From: Biformimicrobium ophioploci
Lineage (GTDB): Bacteria > Pseudomonadota > Gammaproteobacteria > Pseudomonadales > Cellvibrionaceae
NCBI RefSeq assembly: GCF_030270605.1
Contig: NZ_BSYJ01000003.1
Coordinates: 496,001 to 560,000, forward strand
Length of the DNA stretch: 64,000 bases
Direction: 5' to 3'
In this document: piece by piece, positions 53,700 through 63,394 of the stretch
How positions within the stretch are numbered: the stretch's first letter is position 1
How the letters are laid out: every line of letters begins with the position of its first letter
Translations under genes and position numbers: made by a program
The notes under the pieces: model-generated
Told to the model about the DNA's origin: nothing
The model's database searches: none
What the model saw: only the letters and a program-made list of their open reading frames with translations

Positions 53700-54875
53700 A
53701 TGCAAGCGGTAACAGTTCTTGGTGCCACAGGTTCCATCGGGGTCAGCACGCTGGATGTGCTGGCCCGTCATCCGGACCGGTATTCCGTATATGCGCTGAC
53801 GGCGAATAGCCGTATTGAGCAGTTGTTCAACCAGTGTCTCGAGTACCGGCCCGTGTACGCCGTAATGCCTGATGAATCGCTCGCGGCGGACCTGCAGGGA
53901 CGGCTCGAGGCCGCAGGGTCCGGGACACGCGTGCTGGCCGGTGTCGAAGGGTTACAGCAGGTTTCGTCCGCGGAGGCTGTGGACGTGGTCATGGCGGCAA
54001 TCGTGGGTGCGGCGGGTCTGCGCCCGACGCTTGCAGCAGTGCGCGCTGGCAAGCGGGTATTGCTGGCCAACAAGGAAGCGCTGGTGATGGCCGGGCCGCT
54101 GTTCATGCGGGCGGTTGTGGATGCTGGCGCCGAACTTCTGCCGATCGACAGTGAGCACAACGCCATCTTCCAGTGCCTGCCGGAGCGGTATCAGGGCCTC
54201 GAGGCCGGCGGCGTGCGCAAGATCCTCCTTACCGGCTCTGGCGGCCCCTTCCGTGAGTTGCCGCTCGAGCAGTTCGCCGAAGTCACCCCGGATCAGGCCT
54301 GTGCCCATCCCAACTGGGATATGGGACGGAAAATTTCCGTCGACTCTGCCACCATGATGAACAAGGGGCTGGAGTTTATAGAAGCGTGTTTCCTGTTCGA
54401 TGCGAAGCCTGAGCAAATTGAGGTCGTGTTGCACCCGCAGAGCATCGTCCATTCGATGGTGCAGTATGTGGATGGCAGCCTGCTTGCGCAGATGGGTAAC
54501 CCGGACATGCGCACTCCAATCGCGCATGCGCTGGCCTTCCCGGAGCGTATCGAGGCGGGTGTCGCATCGCTTGACCTGGTTGCAGCTGGCCAGCTGGATT
54601 TCGAAGCGCCCTGCGAGCAGCGTTTTCCATGCCTGCGCCTGGCGAGAGAAGCCATGCTGGAAGGCGGAACCGCGCCAGCGCTGCTGAATGCCGCCAACGA
54701 AGTCGCTGTGGCGTCATTCCTCGAGGGCGAATTGCGCTTCTCGAATATCCCGGTCGTGATCGAGTCGGTGCTTGAAGCGCTCCCGGTAGCGGAACTGGAT
54801 TGCCTGGAAACCGTCGAAGAAGCGGACGGGCAGGCCCGGGTTGCGGCCGCAGGGGTAATCCAGCGGCTGGTGTAG
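53700..54875 (+). CDS. dxr: 1-deoxy-D-xylulose 5-phosphate reductoisomerase
   Basis: Second enzyme of the MEP isoprenoid pathway; 391 residues from the ATG at 53700 (a TTG three codons upstream is less likely). NADPH binding is at [18 protein letters not shown]. The [22 protein letters not shown] and [15 protein letters not shown] motifs supply the metal and substrate ligands. It is in the cdsA-dxr-rseP run. Confidence 0.97.
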   Translation: MQAVTVLGATGSIGVSTLDVLARHPDRYSVYALTANSRIEQLFNQCLEYRPVYAVMPDESLAADLQGRLEAAGSGTRVLAGVEGLQQVSSAEAVDVVMAAIVGAAGLRPTLAAVRAGKRVLLANKEALVMAGPLFMRAVVDAGAELLPIDSEHNAIFQCLPERYQGLEAGGVRKILLTGSGGPFRELPLEQFAEVTPDQACAHPNWDMGRKISVDSATMMNKGLEFIEACFLFDAKPEQIEVVLHPQSIVHSMVQYVDGSLLAQMGNPDMRTPIAHALAFPERIEAGVASLDLVAAGQLDFEAPCEQRFPCLRLAREAMLEGGTAPALLNAANEVAVASFLEGELRFSNIPVVIESVLEALPVAELDCLETVEEADGQARVAAAGVIQRLV

Positions 54876-54941
54876 CCGCCGATTAGAATCTTAAGGGTGT
54901 GGCTTCCGCTGCCACTTCCGAATAATTAGAAGCTGCTAGTG

Positions 54942-56297
54942 ATGGAATTACTGCAAACAATACTATGGGCACTGGTAGCCCTCGGCGTACTGGTGACTTT
55001 CCACGAGTTCGGGCACTTCTGGGTTGCGCGCCGCTGCGGTGTGCGCGTGGAGCGTTTCTCGGTGGGTTTTGGCAAGCGCCTTGTCAGCTGGTACGACAAG
55101 CACGGCACTGAATTCACTGTCGCTGCCATTCCCCTTGGCGGCTACGTCAAAATGCTGGACGAGCGCGAAGGGCCGGTGGACGAGGATATGCTCGATCAGG
55201 CCTTCAATCGCAAGAGTGTCTGGCAGCGCATCGCCATTGCTGCGGCGGGTCCCATCGCCAATTTTATCCTCGCGATTTTCCTGTTCTGGCTGGTTTTCCT
55301 GGGTGGCACCGCCGGCCCGGCACCGATTGTGGACAAAGTCACGCCGGGCAGCCTGGCTGACATGGCAGGCCTGGAGCCCCGCCAGGAGATCGTGGCACTG
55401 GACGGTCACGCCACGCCTACCTGGCAGGCTCTGAACTGGCGCCTGGCAAAGCGTCTCGGCGATACCGGTGAGATGGAGTTCACGGTCCGCTACCCGGATT
55501 CCCACCTCGAATACGAGATGGTGGCGGATATCAACCGCTGGCTGTCCGGCAAGGAAGTCCCGGATCCGCTGGCGGAGATCGGTATCGAGCTGTATCGGCC
55601 GCCGGCAACCATGCGCCTCGCCGTGATCGCACCGGACAGCCCGGCTGAGAAAGCCGGATTGCGCGCCGGCGATACTGTAGTCAGCAGTGATGGCCAGCCA
55701 TTTACCACCTGGGAAGACTGGACGGCGTATATACGCGAGCGCGCTGGCAAGGCCATCAGTGTCGGTGTCGAGCGGGACGGCGAAACCGTGACCCTGGAGG
55801 TGACACCGATAGAGCACAAGCTGGAATCCGGTGAAGTGGTGGGGCGTATCGGCGTGGGGCCGTTCGGCACCCCGTGGCCGGAGGAAATGATTCGCCGCTA
55901 CGAGTACGGTATTGGCGGCGCTCTGCTCAAGGGGTTGAATGAAACCTGGGAAAAAACAGCTTTTACCCTGGCGGGGCTTAAGAAATTGATTTTCGGGGAG
56001 ATTTCCCCGAAAAACTTGAGCGGTCCGATCACCATTGCTAAAGTGGCGGGCACTTCAGCCGAGTCGGGCTGGCAGTCATTTCTCGGATTGCTGGCACTCC
56101 TGAGCATCAGCCTTGGCGTCCTGAACCTGCTTCCGATCCCGGTATTGGATGGCGGTCATTTGTTGTACTACTTTGTCGAGGCGATACGCGGCAAGCCCGT
56201 ATCAGAACGTACTCAAATTATCGGGCTGCAGATTGGCATGGCGATGATCATCGGCATCATGATGCTGGCGCTGTATAACGATATAACGCGGCTCTAG
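54942..56297 (+). CDS. rseP: Site-2 protease RseP
   Basis: A 451-residue intramembrane zinc metalloprotease. The active site HEFGH lies in VTFHEFGHFWVARRCG on TM1. Two PDZ domains lie at about 110-300. The third metal ligand is in PVLDGGHLLYYFVE on a later TM. It cleaves anti-sigma factor RseA, releasing sigma-E, and clears signal peptides. An adjacent GTG (54939) is an equally possible start. It lies just upstream of bamA, the usual order. Confidence 0.96.
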   Translation: MELLQTILWALVALGVLVTFHEFGHFWVARRCGVRVERFSVGFGKRLVSWYDKHGTEFTVAAIPLGGYVKMLDEREGPVDEDMLDQAFNRKSVWQRIAIAAAGPIANFILAIFLFWLVFLGGTAGPAPIVDKVTPGSLADMAGLEPRQEIVALDGHATPTWQALNWRLAKRLGDTGEMEFTVRYPDSHLEYEMVADINRWLSGKEVPDPLAEIGIELYRPPATMRLAVIAPDSPAEKAGLRAGDTVVSSDGQPFTTWEDWTAYIRERAGKAISVGVERDGETVTLEVTPIEHKLESGEVVGRIGVGPFGTPWPEEMIRRYEYGIGGALLKGLNETWEKTAFTLAGLKKLIFGEISPKNLSGPITIAKVAGTSAESGWQSFLGLLALLSISLGVLNLLPIPVLDGGHLLYYFVEAIRGKPVSERTQIIGLQIGMAMIIGIMMLALYNDITRL

Positions 56298-56301
56298 CGA
56301 G

Positions 56302-56341
56302 ACGCTAATGGCTTCAGTGCCACGCTAATGGCTTTAGTGCC
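56302..56341 (+). repeat. 20-bp tandem duplication between rseP and bamA
   Basis: ACGCTAATGGCTTCAGTGCC is followed directly by the same unit with one C-to-T change. It begins 5 bp after the rseP stop, in the 228-bp gap before bamA. Confidence 0.9.
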
Positions 56342-56525
56342 AGGGCAAGGGCATTAATGTCGCGCTTTTGGCATTGGCCATGAATTTTTTCCCGGCGCCA
56401 GGGTCAGACAAATAACAATTGTTCCGCATATCAGGGAAAGGAGTTTCCCGCGGGGCTCTCGATAATAAGCATTTGCTGCCAGAAATCGGGCGGCAATGGA
56501 TGTAAGTGATCGGATAATGCACAGT

Positions 56526-59108
56526 ATGAAGCGTTTGTTTTGGGCAGTTTCTTTCGGCCTGCTCCTGCCTGCCATCGTATGGGCGCAGTCTTTTGTTGTC
56601 AGCGATATTCGGGTTGAGGGCCTGCAGCGCGTCTCTGCCGGTTCGGTGTTTGCCGCACTGCCCGTTCGGGTCGGCGACCAGATAGAAGCGCTCGATATCC
56701 AGAATGCTACCCGGGCACTGTTCCGTACCGGCTATTTCCAGGACCTGGAAATCGGGCGGGAGGGCACTGTGCTGGTAGTCACCGTGCGTGAGCGACCCGC
56801 CATCAGCAAGATCGAGCTGACTGGTAACAAGGCGATCAAGAGTGAGGACCTGCTCAAGGGTATGGCTGAAAATGGCCTTGCCGAGGGGCAGATTTTCAAG
56901 CGCGCCACCCTTGAGGGGCTGGCACTGGAGCTGGAGCGTCAGTATGTGGCGCAGGGCCGCTACGGAGCATCTGTAGCCACTGAGGTCAAGGAGCTGCCGC
57001 GCAACCAGGTTGAGCTGATCATCACTGTAGATGAAGGAAAGGTTGCCGCGATCAAGCACATCAATATTGTCGGCAACGAGGCTTTCTCTGACGACGAACT
57101 GCGCGACTCCTTCGAGCTGCAGACCACCGGCTGGCTGTCCTGGCTGCGCAGCGATGACAAGTATTCCCGTGAAAAGCTCACCGGCGACCTGGAGCGCCTC
57201 GAGTCCTATTACCTGGACCGCGGTTACCTGCAGTTCAGCATCGATTCCACGCAGGTTTCCCTGAGCCCGGACAAGCGCAGCGTATTCATCACCGTCAATA
57301 TCAACGAGGGTGAGGTGTTCTCCGTCAGTGAGGTAGAGCTAGCGGGTGATCCGGTACTGCCGGAAGAGGAAATCCGCCGCCTGCTGCTGGTAAGGCAGGG
57401 ACAGACTTTCTCTCAGGTGCTGATGACCACCACCTCCGATTACATTACCAAGCGCCTGGGTAACGAGGGTTACACCTTCGCAGAGGTAAACGGTATCCCG
57501 GAAAGCGACGATGCTGAAAAGACCGTAAAGGTCACCTTCTTTATCGACCCGGGCAAGCGCGCTTACGTGCGCCGTGTCGAGTTCCGTGGCAATACCCGTA
57601 CTTCGGACGAGGTACTGCGCCGTGAAATGCGTCAGATGGAGGGTGCTTCTGCATCCTCCGCACGTATCGAGCAGTCCAAGGTTCGCCTTGAGCGCCTCGG
57701 TTACTTCAAGGAAGTACAGGTCGAGACCGAAGAAGTGCCCGGCACCTCGGACCAGGTGGATGTCGAGTACACCGTTGAAGAACAGCCGTCCGGTACCGTG
57801 GGCGCCACCGTTGGTTATGCGCAGGGCAGTGGCCTGGTGCTGGGTGCCAATGTGCAGGAAAACAACTGGCTGGGAACGGGTAAGGCGGTAGCGTTTGCGG
57901 TAAATACCTCGCGCTGGCAGACCGTGTATAACTTCTCCTACACGGATCCGTACTTTACCCCGGATGGCGTGAGCCGCGGCTTCAATGTCTTTTACCGCGA
58001 GCGTAACTTCGACGAGATCAATGTATCCAGCTACTCCACCGATAGCTATGGTGCCGGCCTGAATTTTGGCTACCCCATCTCCGAAGTATCCCGCGTGGGC
58101 CTGAATATCGGTTACAGCCACCTGGAAGTGCAGACCGGCCCGTTTGCAGTGCAGGAAATTTCCGGTACGCCAAAGCCGATCGGCTTCAGCGACCTGAACC
58201 CGCTGGGTGTGGTGGACAACTACATTCTGCAGAGTGAGCTGGAGAGCGGAGATTTTGAACTCGGCGACTGGATGGGGCAGGTGTTCCCGGTTGAGGGCTC
58301 TGAAGAGCTTTTCCAGATGCCGGGTGAGGGCTTTATCGACGCCAATGGTGATTCGTTCGACAACTTCAGCCTGACCGGTTCCTGGGCGCGCTCGACCCTG
58401 AACCGCGGCATTCTGGCGACGCGCGGTTCGTCCCAGCACGTTTCCGCTGAGTTCACGCTGCCGGGTGCAGACCTCGAGTACTACAAGTTTATCTATACGG
58501 GCCAGTATTTCCGTCCGTTGACCAAGAAGCTGACCCTGCGCCTGCGTACACGTCTGGGCTGGGCGGACGCCTACGGTGATACCACCGAGCTGCCGTTCTT
58601 CGAGAACTTCTTTGCCGGTGGCTTCGGCTCCGTGCGCGGTTTCGAACGCAATACCCTCGGCCCGCGCTCCACGCCGGCCCAGATCTATGACCTGCAGACC
58701 ATCACTGTGACCAACCCGGATGGCACGACATCCACGCGGAACGTCTACGTTTCTGACGATACGGAGTTCACCAGTGCTGCGCGGGATCGCCGACCAGATC
58801 CATTTGGCGGTAACGCGTTGATCGAGGCGAGCGCCGAGGTGATCTTCCCGATGCCGTTTGTGAAGGATCAGCGCAGCATCCAGTCGGCGTTCTTTATCGA
58901 TGCAGGTAATGTGTTTGATACCAGCTGTGGTTCGCAGCAGATCAATTGCTTTGATATTGATGCGGACTACCTGAATGTCTCTGCCGGTATCGGCGTAACC
59001 TGGATTACCGGTTTTGGCCCGCTGACATTCAGCCTCGCCAAGGCGCTTCGCGAAAACGAGTTCGACGATCGTGAAGCCTTCCAGTTCTCGCTGGGTAACT
59101 CTTTCTAA
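56526..59108 (+). CDS. bamA: Outer membrane protein assembly factor BamA
   Basis: An 860-residue outer-membrane insertase, somewhat longer than E. coli (810) or P. aeruginosa (797) BamA. The signal peptide is MKRLFWAVSFGLLLPAIVWA, so the ATG at 56526 is preferred over one ten codons upstream. Five POTRA domains cover about 22-430. The barrel has the conserved FGSVRGFERNTLGPRS loop-6 motif and ends in FQFSLGNSF with a terminal Phe. An extracellular-loop insert near residues 535-610 and another near 720-755 explain the length. It is followed by skp. Confidence 0.96.
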   Translation: MKRLFWAVSFGLLLPAIVWAQSFVVSDIRVEGLQRVSAGSVFAALPVRVGDQIEALDIQNATRALFRTGYFQDLEIGREGTVLVVTVRERPAISKIELTGNKAIKSEDLLKGMAENGLAEGQIFKRATLEGLALELERQYVAQGRYGASVATEVKELPRNQVELIITVDEGKVAAIKHINIVGNEAFSDDELRDSFELQTTGWLSWLRSDDKYSREKLTGDLERLESYYLDRGYLQFSIDSTQVSLSPDKRSVFITVNINEGEVFSVSEVELAGDPVLPEEEIRRLLLVRQGQTFSQVLMTTTSDYITKRLGNEGYTFAEVNGIPESDDAEKTVKVTFFIDPGKRAYVRRVEFRGNTRTSDEVLRREMRQMEGASASSARIEQSKVRLERLGYFKEVQVETEEVPGTSDQVDVEYTVEEQPSGTVGATVGYAQGSGLVLGANVQENNWLGTGKAVAFAVNTSRWQTVYNFSYTDPYFTPDGVSRGFNVFYRERNFDEINVSSYSTDSYGAGLNFGYPISEVSRVGLNIGYSHLEVQTGPFAVQEISGTPKPIGFSDLNPLGVVDNYILQSELESGDFELGDWMGQVFPVEGSEELFQMPGEGFIDANGDSFDNFSLTGSWARSTLNRGILATRGSSQHVSAEFTLPGADLEYYKFIYTGQYFRPLTKKLTLRLRTRLGWADAYGDTTELPFFENFFAGGFGSVRGFERNTLGPRSTPAQIYDLQTITVTNPDGTTSTRNVYVSDDTEFTSAARDRRPDPFGGNALIEASAEVIFPMPFVKDQRSIQSAFFIDAGNVFDTSCGSQQINCFDIDADYLNVSAGIGVTWITGFGPLTFSLAKALRENEFDDREAFQFSLGNSF

Positions 59109-59179
59109 ATTGCTGTTGCGGCTTTGCCCGGAACTGTTTTTTGTCGCGGCCCCTGGCCGGAAAATGTGGAGAAATAGAC

Positions 59180-59695
59180 GTGCTGAAACAATTACAACTT
59201 ACAATAGCGCTGATTGCTGGACTGGTTCTTGCGGGTAACGCACTGGCGCAGACCAAGGTGGCTACCCTGAGCCCACAGGCAGCAATGCTGAATACCAAGT
59301 TTGCCAAGTCCAAGCTAGACGCGCTGCAGACCAGCTCTGAGTTTTCCAAGCTGAAGAGCAACATCGAGTCCATTTCTGCTGAAATCACCAAGATGCAGGA
59401 AACCGCCAAGAAAGACGGTATGACCTGGTCTGACGAGCAGAAGACCGAACACCAGCGCAAGCTGCAGTTCAAGGCAGCTGATGCGCAGACTGCACAGAAG
59501 AAGCTCCAGGCCATGCAGGGCCAGGCCATGCAGGAAATCCAGCGTGAGCTGATGCCGAAAATGCGTGAAGCAGTCAAGGCTGTGGTGGAGAAGGAAAAAA
59601 TCGACCTGGTTCTGGATGGCAGCGTAATCCTGTACGCGCAGGACAATGTCAATATCACCCAGAAAGTGATCGATCGCCTTAACGCCGCCAAGTAA
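59180..59695 (+). CDS. skp: Periplasmic chaperone Skp/OmpH
   Basis: A 171-residue protein from GTG 59180, with GGAGA 7 nt upstream. The signal peptide is about 20 residues ([16 protein letters not shown]). The mature part consists of long charged helices that form the tentacles of the Skp trimer, ending in [20 protein letters not shown], the body domain strand. It carries unfolded outer-membrane proteins to BamA, encoded just upstream. Confidence 0.92.
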   Translation: MLKQLQLTIALIAGLVLAGNALAQTKVATLSPQAAMLNTKFAKSKLDALQTSSEFSKLKSNIESISAEITKMQETAKKDGMTWSDEQKTEHQRKLQFKAADAQTAQKKLQAMQGQAMQEIQRELMPKMREAVKAVVEKEKIDLVLDGSVILYAQDNVNITQKVIDRLNAAK

Positions 59696-59720
59696 CTGCT
59701 GGCGGGAGCGTCCCCTCAGG

Positions 59721-60761
59721 GTGAAAAATTTCAGTCTTGATCATGTCGCGACTGAGTTGGGTGCAGAGCTGCGGCTCGCGCCTGGCGCCGGTTCGGCAGA
59801 CGATATCACCGGGCTCAATACGCTCGCCGCAGCCGCGGCGGGCGACCTCAGTTTTCTGGCCAGTGCAAATTACCGGCGCTTCCTCGAAGATACTGCTGCG
59901 ACGGCGGTCCTCGTAAAGGAAGCGGATGCGGCTGATTGCCCGGTGACGGCGCTGGTTGTCGAAGACCCTTACCTCGCATTTGCCCGTGCCACCGCGCTGT
60001 TTGATGATACTCCTCACTACGCGCCGGGCATCGAGCACGGTGCCCAGGTGCATGAGAATGCCGAGGTAGACCCCACTGCCGTAGTGCGCGCGGGTGCCGT
60101 TATTTCAGCCTTTGCCAAGATTGGTGCGGGCGCGGTAATCGGCCCAAACTGCGTGGTGGGTGAAGACTCCGTTATCGGTGCGGGTACCCAGCTGCGGGCG
60201 GGTGTCGTGGTTTACCACAGTTGCCATATCGGCGAGCACTGCATGATCCACAGCAACAGCGTGATCGGGTCCGATGGTTTCGGCTTCGCACCTGCTGCCG
60301 ATGGCTGGGAGAAAATCTATCAGCTGGGTGGTGTGGAGATCGGCGATCACGTCGAGATCGGGTCCTGCACCACCATCGATCGCGGCGCGCTTGGCAATAC
60401 TGTCATCGGGCGCGGCGTCAAGATCGACAACCACGTACAGATTGCTCACAATGTCGAGATTGGTGACTATACGGCCATGGCGGCCTATTCGGCTGTCGCC
60501 GGTAGTGCAAAGGTAGGTAAGCGCTGCCTTATCGCGGGGGATGCCGGCATCGTGGGGCACATCAGCATTGCTGATGGCACCCAGGTCATGGCCAAGACAC
60601 TGGTTACCAGCTCGATAGACAAGCCGGGCTCCTATTCCAGCGGTACGCCATACTCGGATACGCGCAGCTGGCGTAAAAACGCGGTGCGTTTCTCGCAGCT
60701 GGACAAGATCGCGCGCAAGGTCGCGGAGCTGGAAAAGAAGGTCGGCAAAGCGGGCAAGTAA
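59721..60761 (+). CDS. lpxD: UDP-3-O-(3-hydroxyacyl)glucosamine N-acyltransferase
   Basis: Third step of lipid A synthesis; 346 residues from GTG 59721. The N-terminal uridine-binding domain is followed by a hexapeptide left-handed beta helix (about 100-300). The catalytic His lies in [20 protein letters not shown], and [20 protein letters not shown] is a family hallmark. The C-terminal helix is [14 protein letters not shown] terminator-like hairpin separates it from fabZ. Confidence 0.96.
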   Translation: MKNFSLDHVATELGAELRLAPGAGSADDITGLNTLAAAAAGDLSFLASANYRRFLEDTAATAVLVKEADAADCPVTALVVEDPYLAFARATALFDDTPHYAPGIEHGAQVHENAEVDPTAVVRAGAVISAFAKIGAGAVIGPNCVVGEDSVIGAGTQLRAGVVVYHSCHIGEHCMIHSNSVIGSDGFGFAPAADGWEKIYQLGGVEIGDHVEIGSCTTIDRGALGNTVIGRGVKIDNHVQIAHNVEIGDYTAMAAYSAVAGSAKVGKRCLIAGDAGIVGHISIADGTQVMAKTLVTSSIDKPGSYSSGTPYSDTRSWRKNAVRFSQLDKIARKVAELEKKVGKAGK

Positions 60762-60785
60762 GCGCGCTGTCAAAATAAACGTAAT

Positions 60786-60833
60786 GGCTGCCTGTTGAGT
60801 GTTAATGGCGCTCTGGTCACAGGCGGCCTTTTT
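60786..60833 (+). terminator. Terminator-like hairpin between lpxD and fabZ
   Basis: The stem is GGCTGCCTG (60786-60794) / CAGGCGGCC (60820-60828), 9 bp with one G-U, with a 25-nt loop and TTTTT following. It is probably a partial terminator or attenuator within the lpx run, with a new promoter possible downstream. Confidence 0.6.
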
Positions 60834-60889
60834 ATCTTATCTATACCTGTAGTGGTGGATGACCACCGGGTGATTTCAGGGATACCGAT

Positions 60890-61330
60890 ATGTTGATGGA
60901 TGTTCAAGAGATCCGCGAATACTTACCTCATCGCTACCCGTTCCTGCTGCTCGACCGTGTTGTAGAGCTGGAGCTGGGCAAGACGATTCGCGCTTACAAG
61001 AATATCTCCGTGAACGAGGAAGTCTTCAATGGCCACTTTCCGGAAGCGCCGATCTTCCCGGGTGTGATGATCGTAGAGGCCATGGCCCAGGCCTGTGGCG
61101 TCCTCGGCTTCAAGACCCTTGGTCAGAAGCCGGCTGACGGCTACCTGTACCTGTTTGCCGGCATCGACGATGTACGCTTCAAGCGCCAGGTAGTCCCCGG
61201 TGACCGCCTCGATCTCGAAGCCGAGGTGATCTCCGAGCGCCGCGGTATCTGGAAGTTCGCCGGCAAGGCGACCGTGGACGGGCAGCTGGCGGCTTCGGCT
61301 TCCATCCTTTGCGCCGTCAAGAAAGTCTGA
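60890..61330 (+). CDS. fabZ: 3-hydroxyacyl-ACP dehydratase FabZ
   Basis: Dehydrates 3-hydroxyacyl-ACP in fatty acid synthesis and competes with LpxA for 3-hydroxyacyl-ACP. It is a 146-residue hot-dog fold. The catalytic His and Glu lie in [20 protein letters not shown]. The start is the ATG at 60890 (AGGG upstream); a second Met two codons later is an alternative. It is set between lpxD and lpxA as in most gammaproteobacteria. Confidence 0.96.
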   Translation: MLMDVQEIREYLPHRYPFLLLDRVVELELGKTIRAYKNISVNEEVFNGHFPEAPIFPGVMIVEAMAQACGVLGFKTLGQKPADGYLYLFAGIDDVRFKRQVVPGDRLDLEAEVISERRGIWKFAGKATVDGQLAASASILCAVKKV

Positions 61331-61372
61331 GCGGTTTTGCAAGGATGATTCTGTCGCCATCGCGGCGCGGAA

Positions 61373-61398
61373 TCTGGTAGGGTGGTACCAGACCTTTT
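61373..61398 (+). other. Small hairpin upstream of lpxA
   Basis: A perfect 7-bp stem TCTGGTA / TACCAGA (61373-61379, 61386-61392) with a 6-nt loop is followed by CCTTTT, 24 bp before the lpxA GTG. It could be a weak attenuator. Confidence 0.35.
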
Positions 61399-61422
61399 CG
61401 GGCTGGCGAATGGACTAAAACT

Positions 61423-62202
61423 GTGACTGACTACATCCATCCCACGGCGATTATCGACCCCTCGGCCAGGCTGGGCGAGGGCGTCCGTGTTGGCCCTTAC
61501 TCCATCATCGGCGCTGATGTCGAGATTGGTGACGGTACGGAAATCCTGTCTCATGTGGTGTTGAGTGGGCCTACCCGTATCGGCCGGAACAACCGCATCT
61601 ACCAGTTCGCTACGGTCGGCCAGGATACCCCTGACCTGAAATACCAGGGGGAGCCAACCACGCTGGTCATCGGCGATAACAATGTCATCCGCGAGGGTGT
61701 CACGATTCATCGCGGTACCGTTCAGGATCGCGGTGAAACCACTATCGGCAATGACAACCTGCTGATGGCGTACGCGCATGTCGGCCATGACAGCATCATC
61801 GGCAACCACTGTGTCCTGGTGAACAACACGGCCCTTGCGGGGCACGTTGAGGTGGGTGACTGGGCGATTCTCGCCGGCTTCACCCTGGTGCATCAGTTCT
61901 GCAAGATCGGCCCGCACGCTTTTACGGGCATGGGGGCTGGCGTATCCAAGGATGTGCCGGCCTATGTCATGGTGACGGGCAACCCCGCCGAGGCGAAAAC
62001 CATCAATGCGGAAGGCCTGCGCCGTCGCGGCTTCACCCGTGAGCAGATCAGCCTGCTGAGCAAGGCCTACAAGGTGATCTACCGCCGTGGCCTCACCATG
62101 CAGGAAGCGCTTGAGGCCCTGCAGGAGCTACGCGCCGAGTCCGATGTGGTGCAGCCGTTTATCGATTCCCTCAGTAACTCCAAACGCGGTATTACCCGTT
62201 AA
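61423..62202 (+). CDS. lpxA: UDP-N-acetylglucosamine acyltransferase
   Basis: First enzyme of lipid A synthesis; 259 residues from GTG 61423. The left-handed beta helix covers residues 1-185, with the catalytic His in AYAHVGHDSIIGNHC. Acyl-chain and product contacts lie in LAGFTLVHQFCKIG and VMVTGNPAEAKTINAEGL. The helical C-terminal domain completes the trimer. lpxB starts on the next base after its stop. Confidence 0.97.
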   Translation: MTDYIHPTAIIDPSARLGEGVRVGPYSIIGADVEIGDGTEILSHVVLSGPTRIGRNNRIYQFATVGQDTPDLKYQGEPTTLVIGDNNVIREGVTIHRGTVQDRGETTIGNDNLLMAYAHVGHDSIIGNHCVLVNNTALAGHVEVGDWAILAGFTLVHQFCKIGPHAFTGMGAGVSKDVPAYVMVTGNPAEAKTINAEGLRRRGFTREQISLLSKAYKVIYRRGLTMQEALEALQELRAESDVVQPFIDSLSNSKRGITR

Positions 62203-63393
62203 ATGAACCCTGTCGAAACCCGCACGGTGAGGGTTGGCATCGTCGCCGGTGAGGCGTCCGGCGATATTCTGGGTGCCGGCCTGATTCGCGAGCTGCGTCA
62301 GCATTACCCCAACCTGGTTGTGGAAGGCATTGCCGGCCCCCTGATGCAGGAGGAAGGTGCCAGTAGCCTGTTCCCGATGGAGCGCCTGTCCGTCATGGGG
62401 CTGGTGGAGCCGCTGAAGCGCCTACCGGAACTGCTCGGCATCCGCCGCTCCCTGGTCAGGCATTTCACAGAAAACCCGCCGGATGTATTTATCGGCATCG
62501 ATTCCCCGGACTTCAACCTGTCGCTGGAAGAAAAATTGCGCAGGGCAGGGGTGCGCACGGTGCACTACGTCAGCCCGTCGGTTTGGGCTTGGCGTCAGGG
62601 GCGTATCAAAAAAATTGCACGCGCGGTCGATCATATGCTGGCGTTGCTGCCGTTCGAAGCGCGTTTTTACGAAGAGCACGATGTGCCGGTGACATTCGTC
62701 GGCCACCCCCTCGCAGACAAAGTGCCACTGCAGATTGATACCGAGGCGGCGCGCGCGTCTCTGGGCATAGATCCCGGTACGGAGATGGTTGCCATGCTGC
62801 CGGGCAGTCGCGGCGGCGAGGTCAAGTTGCTGGGGCCCCTGTTTATCGAGGCCGCGCGCTGGTGCCTGCGCCAGCGTCCGGCGCTGCAGTTCGTGATCCC
62901 GGCGGCCAGCCCACAGCGCAGGCAGGAGCTGGAAGCGCAATTGCAGGGCGCGGAAGACCTGCCGATCACATTGGTGGATGGCAGGGCGGGAGAGGTTCTG
63001 GCAGCGGCGGATGCGGTGCTGATTGCCTCGGGCACGGCAACGCTGGAGGCCATGCTGTACAAGAAGCCGATGGTGGTGGCCTATCGCCTTGCGCCGCTTT
63101 CGTACGCGATCTTCTCACGCATGATCAAGACACCCTGGGTGGCGCTGCCGAACCTGCTGGCGCAGCGGGAGCTGGTGCCGGAGATCATGCAGGATGACGC
63201 CACGCCGGAATCTCTCGGTAGGGCACTGCTGCAGTATTTCACGGACCCGGTGATGGGTGATGCGCTGTCGCGGGAATTCGACGCGATCCACCAGGTGTTA
63301 CGCCGCGATGCCTCCGGACGCGCAGCGGCAGCGGTCGCCAGCGTCATTGAGGCCGGCCGCGAGCCGGGCCAGCAGGAAACGGAAAAGCATTGA
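62203..63393 (+). CDS. lpxB: Lipid A disaccharide synthase
   Basis: A GT19 glycosyltransferase joining lipid X and UDP-diacylglucosamine; 396 residues. It begins with the conserved [67 protein letters not shown] and the UDP-binding [12 protein letters not shown] are all present. It is directly coupled to lpxA and 1 nt ahead of rnhB. Confidence 0.97.
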   Translation: MNPVETRTVRVGIVAGEASGDILGAGLIRELRQHYPNLVVEGIAGPLMQEEGASSLFPMERLSVMGLVEPLKRLPELLGIRRSLVRHFTENPPDVFIGIDSPDFNLSLEEKLRRAGVRTVHYVSPSVWAWRQGRIKKIARAVDHMLALLPFEARFYEEHDVPVTFVGHPLADKVPLQIDTEAARASLGIDPGTEMVAMLPGSRGGEVKLLGPLFIEAARWCLRQRPALQFVIPAASPQRRQELEAQLQGAEDLPITLVDGRAGEVLAAADAVLIASGTATLEAMLYKKPMVVAYRLAPLSYAIFSRMIKTPWVALPNLLAQRELVPEIMQDDATPESLGRALLQYFTDPVMGDALSREFDAIHQVLRRDASGRAAAAVASVIEAGREPGQQETEKH

Positions 63394-63394
63394 T

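Noticed and set aside
56440-56475. Possible sigma-E promoter upstream of bamA (GGAGTTT ... TCGAT)
   Set aside because: Both elements differ from the sigma-E consensus (GGAACTT, TCTGA/TCAAA) and the spacing is short.
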